Source: Pseudomonadota bacterium
GTDB lineage: Bacteria; Desulfobacterota; Desulfobaccia; Desulfobaccales; 0-14-0-80-60-11
Length of the DNA: 24,941 bases
Assembly (NCBI GenBank): GCA_018897875.1
Contig: JAHIKF010000098.1
Location: 1-24,941, forward strand
Direction of reading: 5' to 3'
Shown here one piece after another: positions 14,389 through 21,924 of this stretch (the first letter of the stretch is position 1; the number at the start of each line of letters is the position of its first letter). The translations under genes were made by a program, and so were the position numbers. Below the pieces are notes generated by a model. The model ran no database searches. It was not told the DNA's origin and was given only the letters and a program-made list of their open reading frames with translations.

Positions 14389-14854
14389 GATCAGTCAAAC
14401 CTATGCCGGCTGGGCGCGGTTCCGGCCCCGTAACCGCGGTTGATAATGCACCTGGCGCGGTTAAAACTTCCCGCGGATTGCTCTCGTCAGCCGGATGATA
14501 TCAGATAACTGGCCGGGAGTCAGCTTTTCTCCTTCTCTCATGAGGCCGGCACAGGGCTCGGCCGGTGAGCGGCGGGCTGACCCGGTTAAGGTCTTTTATA
14601 GGGAATGTCAATAGTATTTTCCGTTATGAAACATGCTCCAAGAACCTATACTCGTTGCCAAAAGTTTTTTCCGATATTGGAATCACTCTAATCCCCCCTA
14701 ACCCCCCTTTAGAAAAGGGGGGAACTATAAGGAATAGCTATTAAAGTCCCCCTTTGAAAAAGGGGGATTTAGGGGGATTTAAAAATCAGTAACCGGAAAG
14801 AATTTTTAGCAACCGATAGAGTTGGGAGCGGGGGGCAGATCCGGCTAATTCCCT
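14389..14854. other. Non-coding gap with MITE-like element
   Basis: The part next to dnaJ holds the element at 14655-14812. On the minus strand a 44-codon open stretch ends with the TAA at 14461-14463 and contains an ATG at 14541 (26 residues, MREGEKLTPGQLSDIIRLTR). It lacks an SD and could be chance or a remnant. Nothing else is supported. Confidence 0.5.
14655..14812. mobile_element. MITE-like element, copy 1 (about 158 bp)
   Basis: It is bounded by imperfect ~20-bp inverted ends (TTGCCAAAAGTTTTTTCCG against the complement of CCGGAAAGAATTTTTAGCAA). The core holds two hairpins, CCCCCCTTTAGAAAAGGGGGG and CCCCCTTTGAAAAAGGGGG, flanked by AATCCCCCCTAA and TTAGGGGGATTT. It aligns end to end with 18260-18418. 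It has no coding capacity. Confidence 0.75.
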
Positions 14855-15925
14855 TCAGGCCTCCATCCCCTTGAACCCGTCCAATTCCCCGGTATCCTTC
14901 AGCTTGAGGAACTCCTGGAGGAGTTGCTTCTGTTGCTCCGAGAGCCGGGTGGGGGTTTGGAGGTCCACGACTACTACCAGGTCGCCGGCGGGTTTGCCCC
15001 GCAGGCCGGGCAAACCCCGGCCGGGAATGCGCAGGGTGGCCCCGGGCTGGGTGCCGGGGGGAATGGCCAGGCGGGTTGGGCCCGTCAGGCTGGGAACCTC
15101 AACTTCCGTCCCCAGCGCCGCCTCGACGAAGGAGACCGGGGCCCGGTAATAGAGATCTTTGTGCTTGCGGGTGAAGACGGGATGGTGGGCGACACACACT
15201 TCCAGGTAGAGATCCCCCGGGGGCGCCCCGCGGGTCCCCGCTTCCCCTTCTCCCCGGAGACGCAGGCGGGTGCCCGTATCCACCCCCGGCGGGATGTGCA
15301 CCTGGATCTGCTTTTTCTCGCTGATGACCCCGGCGCCCTGGCAGACCGGGCATTCAGAAGTGATGATGGCGCCGGCCCCCTGGCAATCGGGACAGGTGGT
15401 GAAGATTTTCAGGAGCCCCTTGGACTGGCTGACCTGCCCCGTAGCCTGGCAGCGGGAACAGGTCTGACGCGGGCTGCCGTCGCCCTGGCACTGCGGGCAA
15501 CTGACGCGGCGTTCCACGCTCAGGCAGGTATCCATACCTCGGGCGGCTTCCTCCAGGGTCAGCACTACCGGCTGTCGCAGGTCCGCGCCGGGTTGGGGCT
15601 CATCCCATCGATCCCGGGAGCGTCCGAAACTGAAGAAATCCTCGAAGGCCTCCCCGAAAGAGCTGAAGATATCTTCGAAACCGCTGAGGCCGCTGATGTC
15701 CAGGCCCGCTAACCCGGCATCACCGTAGAGGTCGTAAAGCTGGCGCTTTTCCAGGTCGGCCAGAACCTGGTAAGCTTCGGAAATCTGTCTGAATCGGTCT
15801 TCCGCTACCTTATCCCCGGGGTTCTTGTCCGGGTGATACTTGAGGGCCAACCGCCGGTAAGCGGTCCTGATTTCCTCTAGGGGAGCCTCACGAGAGATCT
15901 CCAAGATTTCATAATAGGTCGTCAT
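14855..15925 (-). CDS. dnaJ: Chaperone DnaJ
   Basis: This J-domain co-chaperone stimulates DnaK ATPase. It has 356 residues. The J domain (about 4-69) has the HPD motif at 31-33. A short region with few Gly/Phe (about 70-105) follows. The four zinc-binding repeats are CPQC (143-146), CSRC (156-159), CPDC (178-181) and CPVC (192-195); the second reads CSRCQATG and lacks one of the usual glycines. The substrate-binding C-terminal beta domains include HIPPGVDTGTRLRLRGEGE. The poor Gly/Phe linker is unlike the main DnaJ, so it could be a second DnaJ/CbpA-type copy, although the zinc domain favours DnaJ. No dnaK or grpE adjoins it. Confidence 0.9.
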   Translation of the reverse strand: MTTYYEILEISREAPLEEIRTAYRRLALKYHPDKNPGDKVAEDRFRQISEAYQVLADLEKRQLYDLYGDAGLAGLDISGLSGFEDIFSSFGEAFEDFFSFGRSRDRWDEPQPGADLRQPVVLTLEEAARGMDTCLSVERRVSCPQCQGDGSPRQTCSRCQATGQVSQSKGLLKIFTTCPDCQGAGAIITSECPVCQGAGVISEKKQIQVHIPPGVDTGTRLRLRGEGEAGTRGAPPGDLYLEVCVAHHPVFTRKHKDLYYRAPVSFVEAALGTEVEVPSLTGPTRLAIPPGTQPGATLRIPGRGLPGLRGKPAGDLVVVVDLQTPTRLSEQQKQLLQEFLKLKDTGELDGFKGMEA

Positions 15926-15987
15926 CCAGAAACAACCACAAGCCCCTCGGAATTATCAATGTCGGCTCACCGTTATAATTGCTCATA

Positions 15988-16016
15988 ATTGTGATCATCC
16001 GACTAACCATTGTCAA
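15988..16016 (-). promoter_or_regulatory. Candidate sigma70 promoter of dnaJ
   Basis: On the minus strand, TTGACA (16011-16016) is 17 bp from CACAAT (15988-15993). A direct repeat CAATTAT-GAG-CAATTAT lies just downstream. No CIRCE element or sigma32-type motif is visible. Confidence 0.4.
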
Positions 16017-16044
16017 GGATGACCATGAAGTGTTGTCGGCGAAA

Positions 16045-16359
16045 TCAGGCAGATTCTTTGGAGGCAGGCACCAGACGACAGAGACGGTCGCGCAGGTCAG
16101 GGGACAAGTCGTACACCGCCACCACCTTGGAGCGGCTCTGGGCGCCCAGGGTGAGTTTGAAGGAACTCTTGGGGAGGTTGAGGGATCGGGCCAAAAAGTC
16201 GATAAGTTCCCGGTTGGCTGCGCCTTTTTCCGGCGGGGCCGCCAGCCGGACCTTGAGGCGGTCGCCGTACAGGCCCACCACCTGGGTGCGCTGGGCCCCG
16301 GGCACCACCGTCAGGCGCAGCAGGTATCCCTGACCGGTAGGCAGAAAAAAAGGGGTCAT
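16045..16359 (-). CDS. yggU: YggU/DUF167 family protein
   Basis: This 104-residue member of the small DUF167 family has no known biochemical role. The signature is RLTVVPGAQRTQVVGLYGDRLKVRLAAPPEKGAANRELIDFLARSL, with conserved GxxANxxLixfLa spacing, followed by a GAQSRSKVV strand. It lies 19 bp after yggT, a pairing that is widespread in bacteria, so the two are probably co-transcribed from the promoter ahead of yggT. The SD before this ATG is poor, consistent with coupling to yggT translation. Confidence 0.88.
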   Translation of the reverse strand: MTPFFLPTGQGYLLRLTVVPGAQRTQVVGLYGDRLKVRLAAPPEKGAANRELIDFLARSLNLPKSSFKLTLGAQSRSKVVAVYDLSPDLRDRLCRLVPASKESA

Positions 16360-16378
16360 GGGGCGGGTTCATCCGCCC

Positions 16379-16678
16379 TCAGCCGATCCGGCGGGCCAGG
16401 TCATACAACGTGGGGACCAGGAAGCGCTGCAGGAAAACGATGCCCAGCAGGACCAGCAGCGCGGAGAAGTCCAGACCGCCGAAGACCACGGGCACCCGGC
16501 TCCGGACCCACCCCAGGACCGGTTCGGTGACGTTATACAAAAACCGGACAATGGGGTTATACGGGTCGGGATTGACCCAGGTCAGGAGAGCCTGGGCGAT
16601 GATCAGCCACATGTAGATAGTCAAGGCCAGACTCAAAATGGAGGCCAGAGCGTCGATCAGGTGTCCAAGGGCAAACAT
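16379..16678 (-). CDS. yggT: YggT family membrane protein
   Basis: This 99-residue integral membrane protein of the YggT family has two hydrophobic blocks: about 10-34 (ALASILSLALTIYMWLIIAQ) and about 70-92 (SALLVLLGIVFLQRFLV). Between them lies the family motif SW/TWVNPDPYNPIVRFLYNVTEPVLGWVRSRVP. Related proteins act in osmotic tolerance or in placing membrane complexes; the role here is not known. SD: GGAG before the ATG. It leads a yggT-yggU transcript. Confidence 0.9.
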   Translation of the reverse strand: MFALGHLIDALASILSLALTIYMWLIIAQALLTWVNPDPYNPIVRFLYNVTEPVLGWVRSRVPVVFGGLDFSALLVLLGIVFLQRFLVPTLYDLARRIG

Positions 16679-16713
16679 TTTTCAGGTCTCCGCAGCGCTA
16701 AGTATTTAGGATA

Positions 16714-16743
16714 TATATAGACCCGGGACCGCGCCCTTGTCAA
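16714..16743 (-). promoter_or_regulatory. Strong sigma70 promoter of yggT-yggU
   Basis: On the minus strand, a perfect TTGACA (16738-16743) is 18 bp from TATATA (16714-16719). The predicted start gives a leader of about 30 nt. Confidence 0.65.
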
Positions 16744-16798
16744 GCCCGCCTCCGGGGTCACCGCCACCCGGGCCGTCCCCGCGGCCCGGCCCGGACCA

Positions 16799-16827
16799 TT
16801 GCATAAGCTGTGGTCTTTTCTTATCAT
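16799..16827 (+). promoter_or_regulatory. Candidate sigma70 promoter of the MFS gene
   Basis: TTGCAT (16799-16804) and TATCAT (16822-16827) are 17 bp apart, about 110 bp before the MFS start codon. It diverges from the yggT promoter. Confidence 0.4.
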
Positions 16828-16946
16828 TAAAGATAATTGTGTGGCGCCGGTTGCCAGCCGGGTATCCGATTCTCGGCAAGAATATCTCACCCTGGACCAG
16901 AGAGAAGAGTGATTTTGACCATGCCCCAGCTTAGGCGGAAGCCGAA

Positions 16947-18230
16947 ATGAACCCGGTACGGTTTTCCACCTTTGCGGCCCTGCGCCACCGCAATTTCCGG
17001 CTGTTCTACTCCGGCCAGATGGTCTCCCTCACCGGCTCCTGGATGCAGTCCGTGGCGTTTAGCTGGCTGGTCCTGGTGCTCACCGACTCCGCCTTTTACC
17101 TGGTCCTGGTGGGGGCGCTCCAGACCCTGCCGGTGCTCATCTTTTCGTTTCTCGGCGGGGTGGTGGCCGACCACACCTCCAAGCTCAGGCTGCTCTTCAT
17201 CACCCAGGCCGTTCTCATGCTCCTGGCCCTGGTCCTGGGAGTGCTGGTGGAAGTCAAAGTGGTCCAGCTCTGGATGCTCTGCGCCCTGGTCTTTCTGTCG
17301 GGCACGGCCATGGCCTTTGACATCCCGGTGCGCCAGGCCTTCATCGTGGACCTGGTAGGCAAACCGGACCTGCCCAACGCCATCGCCCTCAACTCCACCC
17401 TGTTCAACGCCACCCGGGTGATAGGACCGGCGGTGGGGGGCGTGATCATCGGCGCGGTGGGCATGGCCAACTGCTTCTTCCTCAACGCCGCCAGCTTTCT
17501 GGCGGTGCTCCTGGCCCTCATGCTCATCAAGCTGCCTCCGAACCAGGCCGTGCCCTGGAAGCCCTTCCTCCGGGCCTGGAAGGAACTGCTGGACTACCTG
17601 CTGGATCGCCGGGAACTGAAGCTGATCCTCCTGCTCATGACCACCGCGGCGGTCCTGGCCATGCCGTATTTCGTGCTGCTGCCCATCCTGGCCCGGGATA
17701 CCCTGGGGGTAGGGCCCCGGGGCTTCGGTCTGCTCATGGGCATGAGCGGCCTGGGGGCCTTTGCCGGTGGGCTCACCCTGGCCCGGCGGCTCACGCGTCG
17801 CCCGCCCATGCCCTCGTTTCTGGCGGGCCAGGGCCTGTTCCTCCTGGGGCTGATGGGGCTGGGGCTCTGCCGCAACTATTACGCCGCCCTGGGCTTCATG
17901 GCGCTGGCCGGGTTCGGCCTGGTGACCCAATTGTCCACCGGCAACAGCCTGCTGCAACTCCACGTGCCGGATGAACTGCGGGGCCGTCTCATGAGCCTGT
18001 TCGGGGTCATCGTCATGGGCTTCGCCCCGGTGGGGAGCATCTTGTACGGCGTCACAGCCAACTACGTCGGCGCCGGCCCGTCCATCACCGGGGGGGCCTT
18101 GATCGCCTTCGTGGTAGCCGGGTTCGTGCTCCTGAAAAACCCGGACCTGCGCCATTTCGGCTTCACCGCGCCGGAACCCCCGCCGGCTTCCGGCCCCATT
18201 CCGCCTGTCATTACGCCGTTTAGCGGCTAA
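16947..18230 (+). CDS. MFS exporter, EntS/MFS_3-like
   Basis: This 427-residue inner-membrane transporter has about 12 hydrophobic segments. The N-terminus FAALRHRNFRLFYSGQMVSLTGSWMQSVAFSWLVL is characteristic of the MFS_3 (EntS, enterobactin-exporter-like) group. The loop 2-3 motif GGVVADHTSKLRLL and the later GTAMAFDIPVRQAFIVDLVGKPDLPNAIALNSTLFNATRVIGPAVGG are typical of the family. It is probably a proton-driven exporter of a small molecule; the substrate cannot be told. It stands alone between divergent yggT and a MITE-like element. The ATG is preceded by AGGCGGAAG. Confidence 0.88.
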   Translation: MNPVRFSTFAALRHRNFRLFYSGQMVSLTGSWMQSVAFSWLVLVLTDSAFYLVLVGALQTLPVLIFSFLGGVVADHTSKLRLLFITQAVLMLLALVLGVLVEVKVVQLWMLCALVFLSGTAMAFDIPVRQAFIVDLVGKPDLPNAIALNSTLFNATRVIGPAVGGVIIGAVGMANCFFLNAASFLAVLLALMLIKLPPNQAVPWKPFLRAWKELLDYLLDRRELKLILLLMTTAAVLAMPYFVLLPILARDTLGVGPRGFGLLMGMSGLGAFAGGLTLARRLTRRPPMPSFLAGQGLFLLGLMGLGLCRNYYAALGFMALAGFGLVTQLSTGNSLLQLHVPDELRGRLMSLFGVIVMGFAPVGSILYGVTANYVGAGPSITGGALIAFVVAGFVLLKNPDLRHFGFTAPEPPPASGPIPPVITPFSG

Positions 18231-18584
18231 TTTTTGAGCTTTTTACGGGTTTATAGCGAATGCCAGAAGTGCCTTCCGATAGCGGCATCATTCTAATCCC
18301 CCCTAACCCCCCTTTAAAAAAAGGGGGGAACTATAAAGAATAGCTAATAAAGTCCCCCTTTCGAAAAGGGGGATTTAGGGGGATTTAAGAACCGGCACCT
18401 GGAAGGAATTTATGGCAAACGCGATAATATGATGATGGCAAATTAACGCTTCTTCTGGCTTATTTCTCGGACCGGGGAACTTTATTTTAAAGCCAGCCCT
18501 GGTTATAATCCTGGTAATCATAGAGATGCGGATACGTGGGTGGCAGTACCCGGGGAGCCGGGGACATTCAGCTACACCTCTCCA
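18231..18584. other. Non-coding gap with MITE-like element and a candidate promoter
   Basis: It contains the element at 18260-18418. A perfect TATAAT at 18504-18509 has a weak TTTATT 17 bp upstream and is a possible promoter for the radical SAM gene that follows. Confidence 0.5.
18260..18418. mobile_element. MITE-like element, copy 2 (about 159 bp)
   Basis: The ends TGCCAGAAGTGCCTTCCG and CCTGGAAGGAATTTATGGCA are imperfect inverted repeats. The core has two C/G hairpins (CCCCCCTTTAAAAAAAGGGGGG and CCCCCTTTCGAAAAGGGGG). Most positions match the 14655 copy, including the sequence ACTATAA.GAATAGCTA between the hairpins. It is non-coding. Confidence 0.75.
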
Positions 18585-20129
18585 ATGGATCAGTCAATGC
18601 GGGTTCTCTTAATTAACAGCAATCTGAAGGATGACATATTAGCAGCACCCCCCATCGGCCTTTGCTATGTAGCCAGCGCGGCTGAGGTAGCCGGTCATGA
18701 GGTGAGAGTTCTTGATCTCTGCTTTAAACAGCGGATCGGACAGGAACTGGAAAAAGCCATCATCGGCTTCTCGCCGCAGGTAATCGGCGTCTCATTGCGG
18801 AATCTCGACAATGTCAACATGCTCCGCTTGATTTCCTATCTCCCGTCGGCACTCGAGATTGTTCAAAAGATCCGCTCCCTAACCGACGCTCCCTTAGTGC
18901 TGGGAGGCTCTGGAGCCAGTCTTGACCCCCAAGGGGTCTTGGAATTTCTGCACGGGGATTACGTGATCGTATCAGAGGGGGAGACGAGTTTTGTGGCCCT
19001 CCTTGAAGCCCTGAACCGGGGTGAATCTCCTGCCGATATACCGGGAGTGGCAATGTGGCGCCAGGGGAAGTTCCACCTAACCCCGCCCCAATTAACCTCC
19101 TTCCCCTCGGGAAATCCACGCCTGGCGAGATGGGTTGACCTTACGCCTTACGAAAAGATGGGGGCCAGTTATACCATTCAAACCAAGCGGGGCTGCAGGA
19201 TGCGGTGCATCTATTGCACCTATAATCAGGTACTGGAAGGAAACCATCTCAGATTACGTTCTCCGTCGGAGGTGGTCGATGAGATAGAGGAGGCCTTTTA
19301 TCAATTCAAGCCCGAGACCTTTGAAATCGTGGACTCCGTCTTTAATGACCCCCTAGACCATTGCCAGGAAATTTTAGAAGAAATCATCCGGCGACCCTGG
19401 AAGGCCCGGTTTACCACTATGGGCGTAAGCCCCAAAAATCTGGATGGCCAATTTCTTCACCTCATGCAACTGGCTGGGTTCACCTCTTTTATGATCTCAC
19501 CCGAATCGGCCTCTGAGACCATGCTGACCAATTATCAGAAGGGCTTCGGTGTGGAGGATCTGCGCCGGGCTGCCGATGCTATCAACCAGTTCTCTTTCCC
19601 AGTGCTCTGGAATTTTCTCATCGGCGGCCCGGGTGAGACCAACCGCACCCTTCAGGATACCTTAGACTTCATTGAGCAGTATTTGGTCCGGAAGAAAGGA
19701 CCGCCTCAAAACTTGGCCAATATCTTTTTAGGGGTGAGAATCTATCCAGGCACGAAGCTCTGGCAAATAGCCCTAAAGGAGGGCTTCGTTCACGACCAAT
19801 GCAGCCCACTCAGACCTCTCTGGTATCTGTCCCGGGAACTTGACCTGGATGTGACCATGCGTCAGTTGCATGAGGCTGCCTGCCGCTGGCCCGAGATCGC
19901 CTTAGGTGGTATGGAAAAGTATCTGCCGCTCACCAAGACATTCGGGGTCATCAGAAAAATTTTCCCCTTCCCCAAGCCCTACTGGCAACACTTGCTCTGG
20001 GTCAATCAACTGCTCATCAAATTAGGTGTGCGCTACCTGTTCCACGCCGTCGGCGTTCCAACCCAACTGCGTGAGTACTTGAAACTCCAGGGTAATATGC
20101 CAATCTCGGCGCCGGTAGCAGATAAATAA
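18585..20129 (+). CDS. B12-binding-type radical SAM protein (second copy type)
   Basis: The protein has 514 residues from the ATG at 18585. The N-terminal cobalamin-type domain has MRVLLINSNLKDD, PPIGLCYVASAAEVAGHEVRVLD and VSEGETSFVALLEAL. The radical SAM motif CRMRCIYC (C204, C208, C211) is followed by FEIVDSVFND and FMISPESASETML. The frame is open to a GTG at 18540 and another ATG lies at 18597; SD evidence decides none of them. It is not a close copy of the protein at 13078. Its codon use is less GC-rich than its neighbours, which suggests transfer. Its last 22 codons are part of an 87-bp direct repeat that recurs at 20453. The substrate is unknown. Confidence 0.82.
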   Translation: MDQSMRVLLINSNLKDDILAAPPIGLCYVASAAEVAGHEVRVLDLCFKQRIGQELEKAIIGFSPQVIGVSLRNLDNVNMLRLISYLPSALEIVQKIRSLTDAPLVLGGSGASLDPQGVLEFLHGDYVIVSEGETSFVALLEALNRGESPADIPGVAMWRQGKFHLTPPQLTSFPSGNPRLARWVDLTPYEKMGASYTIQTKRGCRMRCIYCTYNQVLEGNHLRLRSPSEVVDEIEEAFYQFKPETFEIVDSVFNDPLDHCQEILEEIIRRPWKARFTTMGVSPKNLDGQFLHLMQLAGFTSFMISPESASETMLTNYQKGFGVEDLRRAADAINQFSFPVLWNFLIGGPGETNRTLQDTLDFIEQYLVRKKGPPQNLANIFLGVRIYPGTKLWQIALKEGFVHDQCSPLRPLWYLSRELDLDVTMRQLHEAACRWPEIALGGMEKYLPLTKTFGVIRKIFPFPKPYWQHLLWVNQLLIKLGVRYLFHAVGVPTQLREYLKLQGNMPISAPVADK

Positions 20130-20151
20130 AACCGATCATGACGCCCAGCCC
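20065..20151 (+). repeat. 87-bp direct repeat, copy 1 (radical SAM gene 3' end)
   Basis: It aligns without gaps to 20453-20539 (offset 388). The first 46 bp are identical; the last 41 bp differ at 10 positions. It includes the stop codon at 20127-20129. Confidence 0.9.
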
Positions 20152-20450
20152 CGTAGGGCGGGAAAGCGAAGCGCATCCCGCCTGTCTGTTGCATTATTCA
20201 ATTTCCAGACGCCGAACCGGAACGGGCAAAATAACGATGGCCTCGACCGTGAATAGTCGGCGTTGACGGGCTGCCATGAACGACACCCGCAGATTGCCAA
20301 TGGGTTCGGTCAAGAATTTTCGGCGGCGTTCCAGGAGTGTGGCCGTGAAAAAGAACCTGCCTTTAGGAACAAAGGCGCGTATGTATTGAGCCTGATTTTA
20401 CTTTAACTCCATTCCTGAAGGCGGGATGCGCTTCACTTTCCCGCCCTACG
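20152..20450. mobile_element. REP-bounded element with RAYT remnant (299 bp)
   Basis: The 32-bp inverted ends at 20152-20183 and 20419-20450 differ at one position. Each end is itself a REP-like palindrome: GGCGGGA...TCCCGCC with inner GCG-AAG-CGC. Between them, on the minus strand, lies a decayed REP-associated tyrosine transposase fragment. The element sits exactly between two copies of an 87-bp direct repeat. Confidence 0.8.
20194..20397 (-). pseudogene. N-terminal remnant of a REP-associated tyrosine transposase (Y1_Tnp/RAYT)
   Basis: The minus-strand frame of 67 codons has no start codon and reads QYIRAFVPKGRFFFTATLLE, then RRRKFLTEPIGNLRVSFMAA and RQRRLFTVEAIVILP. This closely matches the N-terminal part of RAYT proteins, which normally continues with D-HLH (the HUH histidines) and later a catalytic tyrosine, over ~150-180 residues. 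Here the frame departs right after VILP and stops, so the HUH motif and tyrosine are lost. The fragment lies between two REP palindromes, as expected for a RAYT locus. Identification is by my own reading of the translation and family memory. Confidence 0.75.
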
Positions 20451-20452
20451 TG

Positions 20453-20539
20453 AACTGCGTGAGTACTTGAAACTCCAGGGTAATATGCCAATCTCGGCCC
20501 CGGTAGGAGTTAAGGAGGACCTATCATGAAGCCAAGCCC
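20453..20539 (+). repeat. 87-bp direct repeat, copy 2
   Basis: In frame it still encodes LREYLKLQGNMPISAPV and then GVKEDLS before TGA at 20527-20529. That TGA overlaps an ATG (ATGA) preceded by GGAGG. This copy looks like an intact gene end. Confidence 0.9.
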
Positions 20540-20645
20540 GGAAAGCCCGGTCTTCCCTGGCCTGGCCGATTTCTCCTTGGCCCTGCCTCCAGGCTCGCTT
20601 TTGCTTAAAAAATTGATATTTGAGCCGCTAATCATCGCGGTTTGA
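20526..20645 (+). CDS. Possible 39-residue small protein
   Basis: The ATG at 20526 is preceded by GGAGG at 7-nt spacing and overlaps, as ATGA, the stop codon of the duplicated radical SAM gene tail. The product (MKPSPESPVFPGLADFSLAL, then a short hydrophobic end) resembles nothing I know. The SD and coupling support translation; the small size and repeat context argue for caution. Confidence 0.25.
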   Translation: MKPSPESPVFPGLADFSLALPPGSLLLKKLIFEPLIIAV

Positions 20646-20753
20646 GGGCTGAGAAATTGTGGTTGAAAGCCATGGGTTCGTTTTGGGGGCCAAATCGGGC
20701 CGACTGGCGCCCCCATGCCGCCAACCGCGAGGTTATTGCTCTCCCAAAAACCC

Positions 20754-20782
20754 TTGTCAAACCTCGATAGTTCTGTTATAAA
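20754..20782 (+). promoter_or_regulatory. Near-consensus sigma70 promoter of rpsB-tsf
   Basis: TTGTCA (20754-20759) and TATAAA (20777-20782) are exactly 17 bp apart. The predicted leader to rpsB is about 105 nt. Confidence 0.8.
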
Positions 20783-20789
20783 CAATGGA

Positions 20790-20894
20790 TTTGAAAAATT
20801 CTCACGCGCTAGTTTTGGGCGGGCTGGTGCCGACCACTGTGGGTCGGTGGCCCCGCCGGCGCCGGCGCGGCGGACCAACCAGGAGGCAGTAATC
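20790..20894 (+). promoter_or_regulatory. Structured rpsB leader
   Basis: CCGACC-ACTGTG-GGTCGG (about 20832-20849) and a GC-rich CCGCCGGCGCCGGCGCGGCGG segment can fold ahead of the SD AGGAGG. S2 represses its own operon through the leader in other bacteria; whether this leader does so is inference. Confidence 0.35.
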
Positions 20895-21707
<813 letters not shown>

Positions 21708-21924
21708 TGGGAAGCCCTGGCAGTGAATAAGCTTTAAGGGGTTCTTGGTTGACTTAAGACACCACAAACGGTAGGCGCGGGGCGTACTCCGCCCCTACCG
21801 TGGCCGTTTGCAAGAGAGTCGCATCTTTGCCGATGCGGTCTCGGTGGGGCAAGGCTTTTGCCGCCTTTTGTCTCCTTTTTCCGTCTGAGGTCAATAAGAA
21901 CCCTCCATTATAAGGAGGCACACG
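21708..21924 (+). promoter_or_regulatory. Structured rpsB-tsf spacer with hairpins
   Basis: Three hairpins lie in series. CAAACGG...CCGTTTG encloses GGTAGG/CCTACC and GGGGCG/CGCCCC (about 21764-21811), a REP-like unit. GAGA..CGCATC-TTTGCC-GATGCG.TCTC follows at 21814-21842. GGCAA-GGCTT-TTGCC (21848-21862) is followed by short T-runs. The last could attenuate transcription into tsf. Confidence 0.45.

Larger units (their letters stand above)
20130..20894. other. 765-bp gap: RAYT/REP relic, duplicated gene end and rpsB leader
   Basis: From left to right it holds the tail of direct repeat 1, a 299-bp element with a transposase remnant, direct repeat 2, a possible 39-codon ORF, the rpsB promoter and the rpsB leader. 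Confidence 0.8.

Noticed and set aside
14461..14541. 26-residue minus-strand ORF (MREGEKLTPGQLSD...)
   Set aside because: It reads like protein, but no SD, homologue or context supports it; kept only as a remark on the gap.
18540..18584. GTG start for the second radical SAM gene
   Set aside because: No SD, and the extra 15 residues do not look like the family N-terminus; it cannot be fully excluded.
20715..20894. 60-codon N-terminal extension of rpsB
   Set aside because: It covers the near-consensus promoter and a GC-rich leader; the ATG at 20895 has AGGAGG and the standard S2 start.
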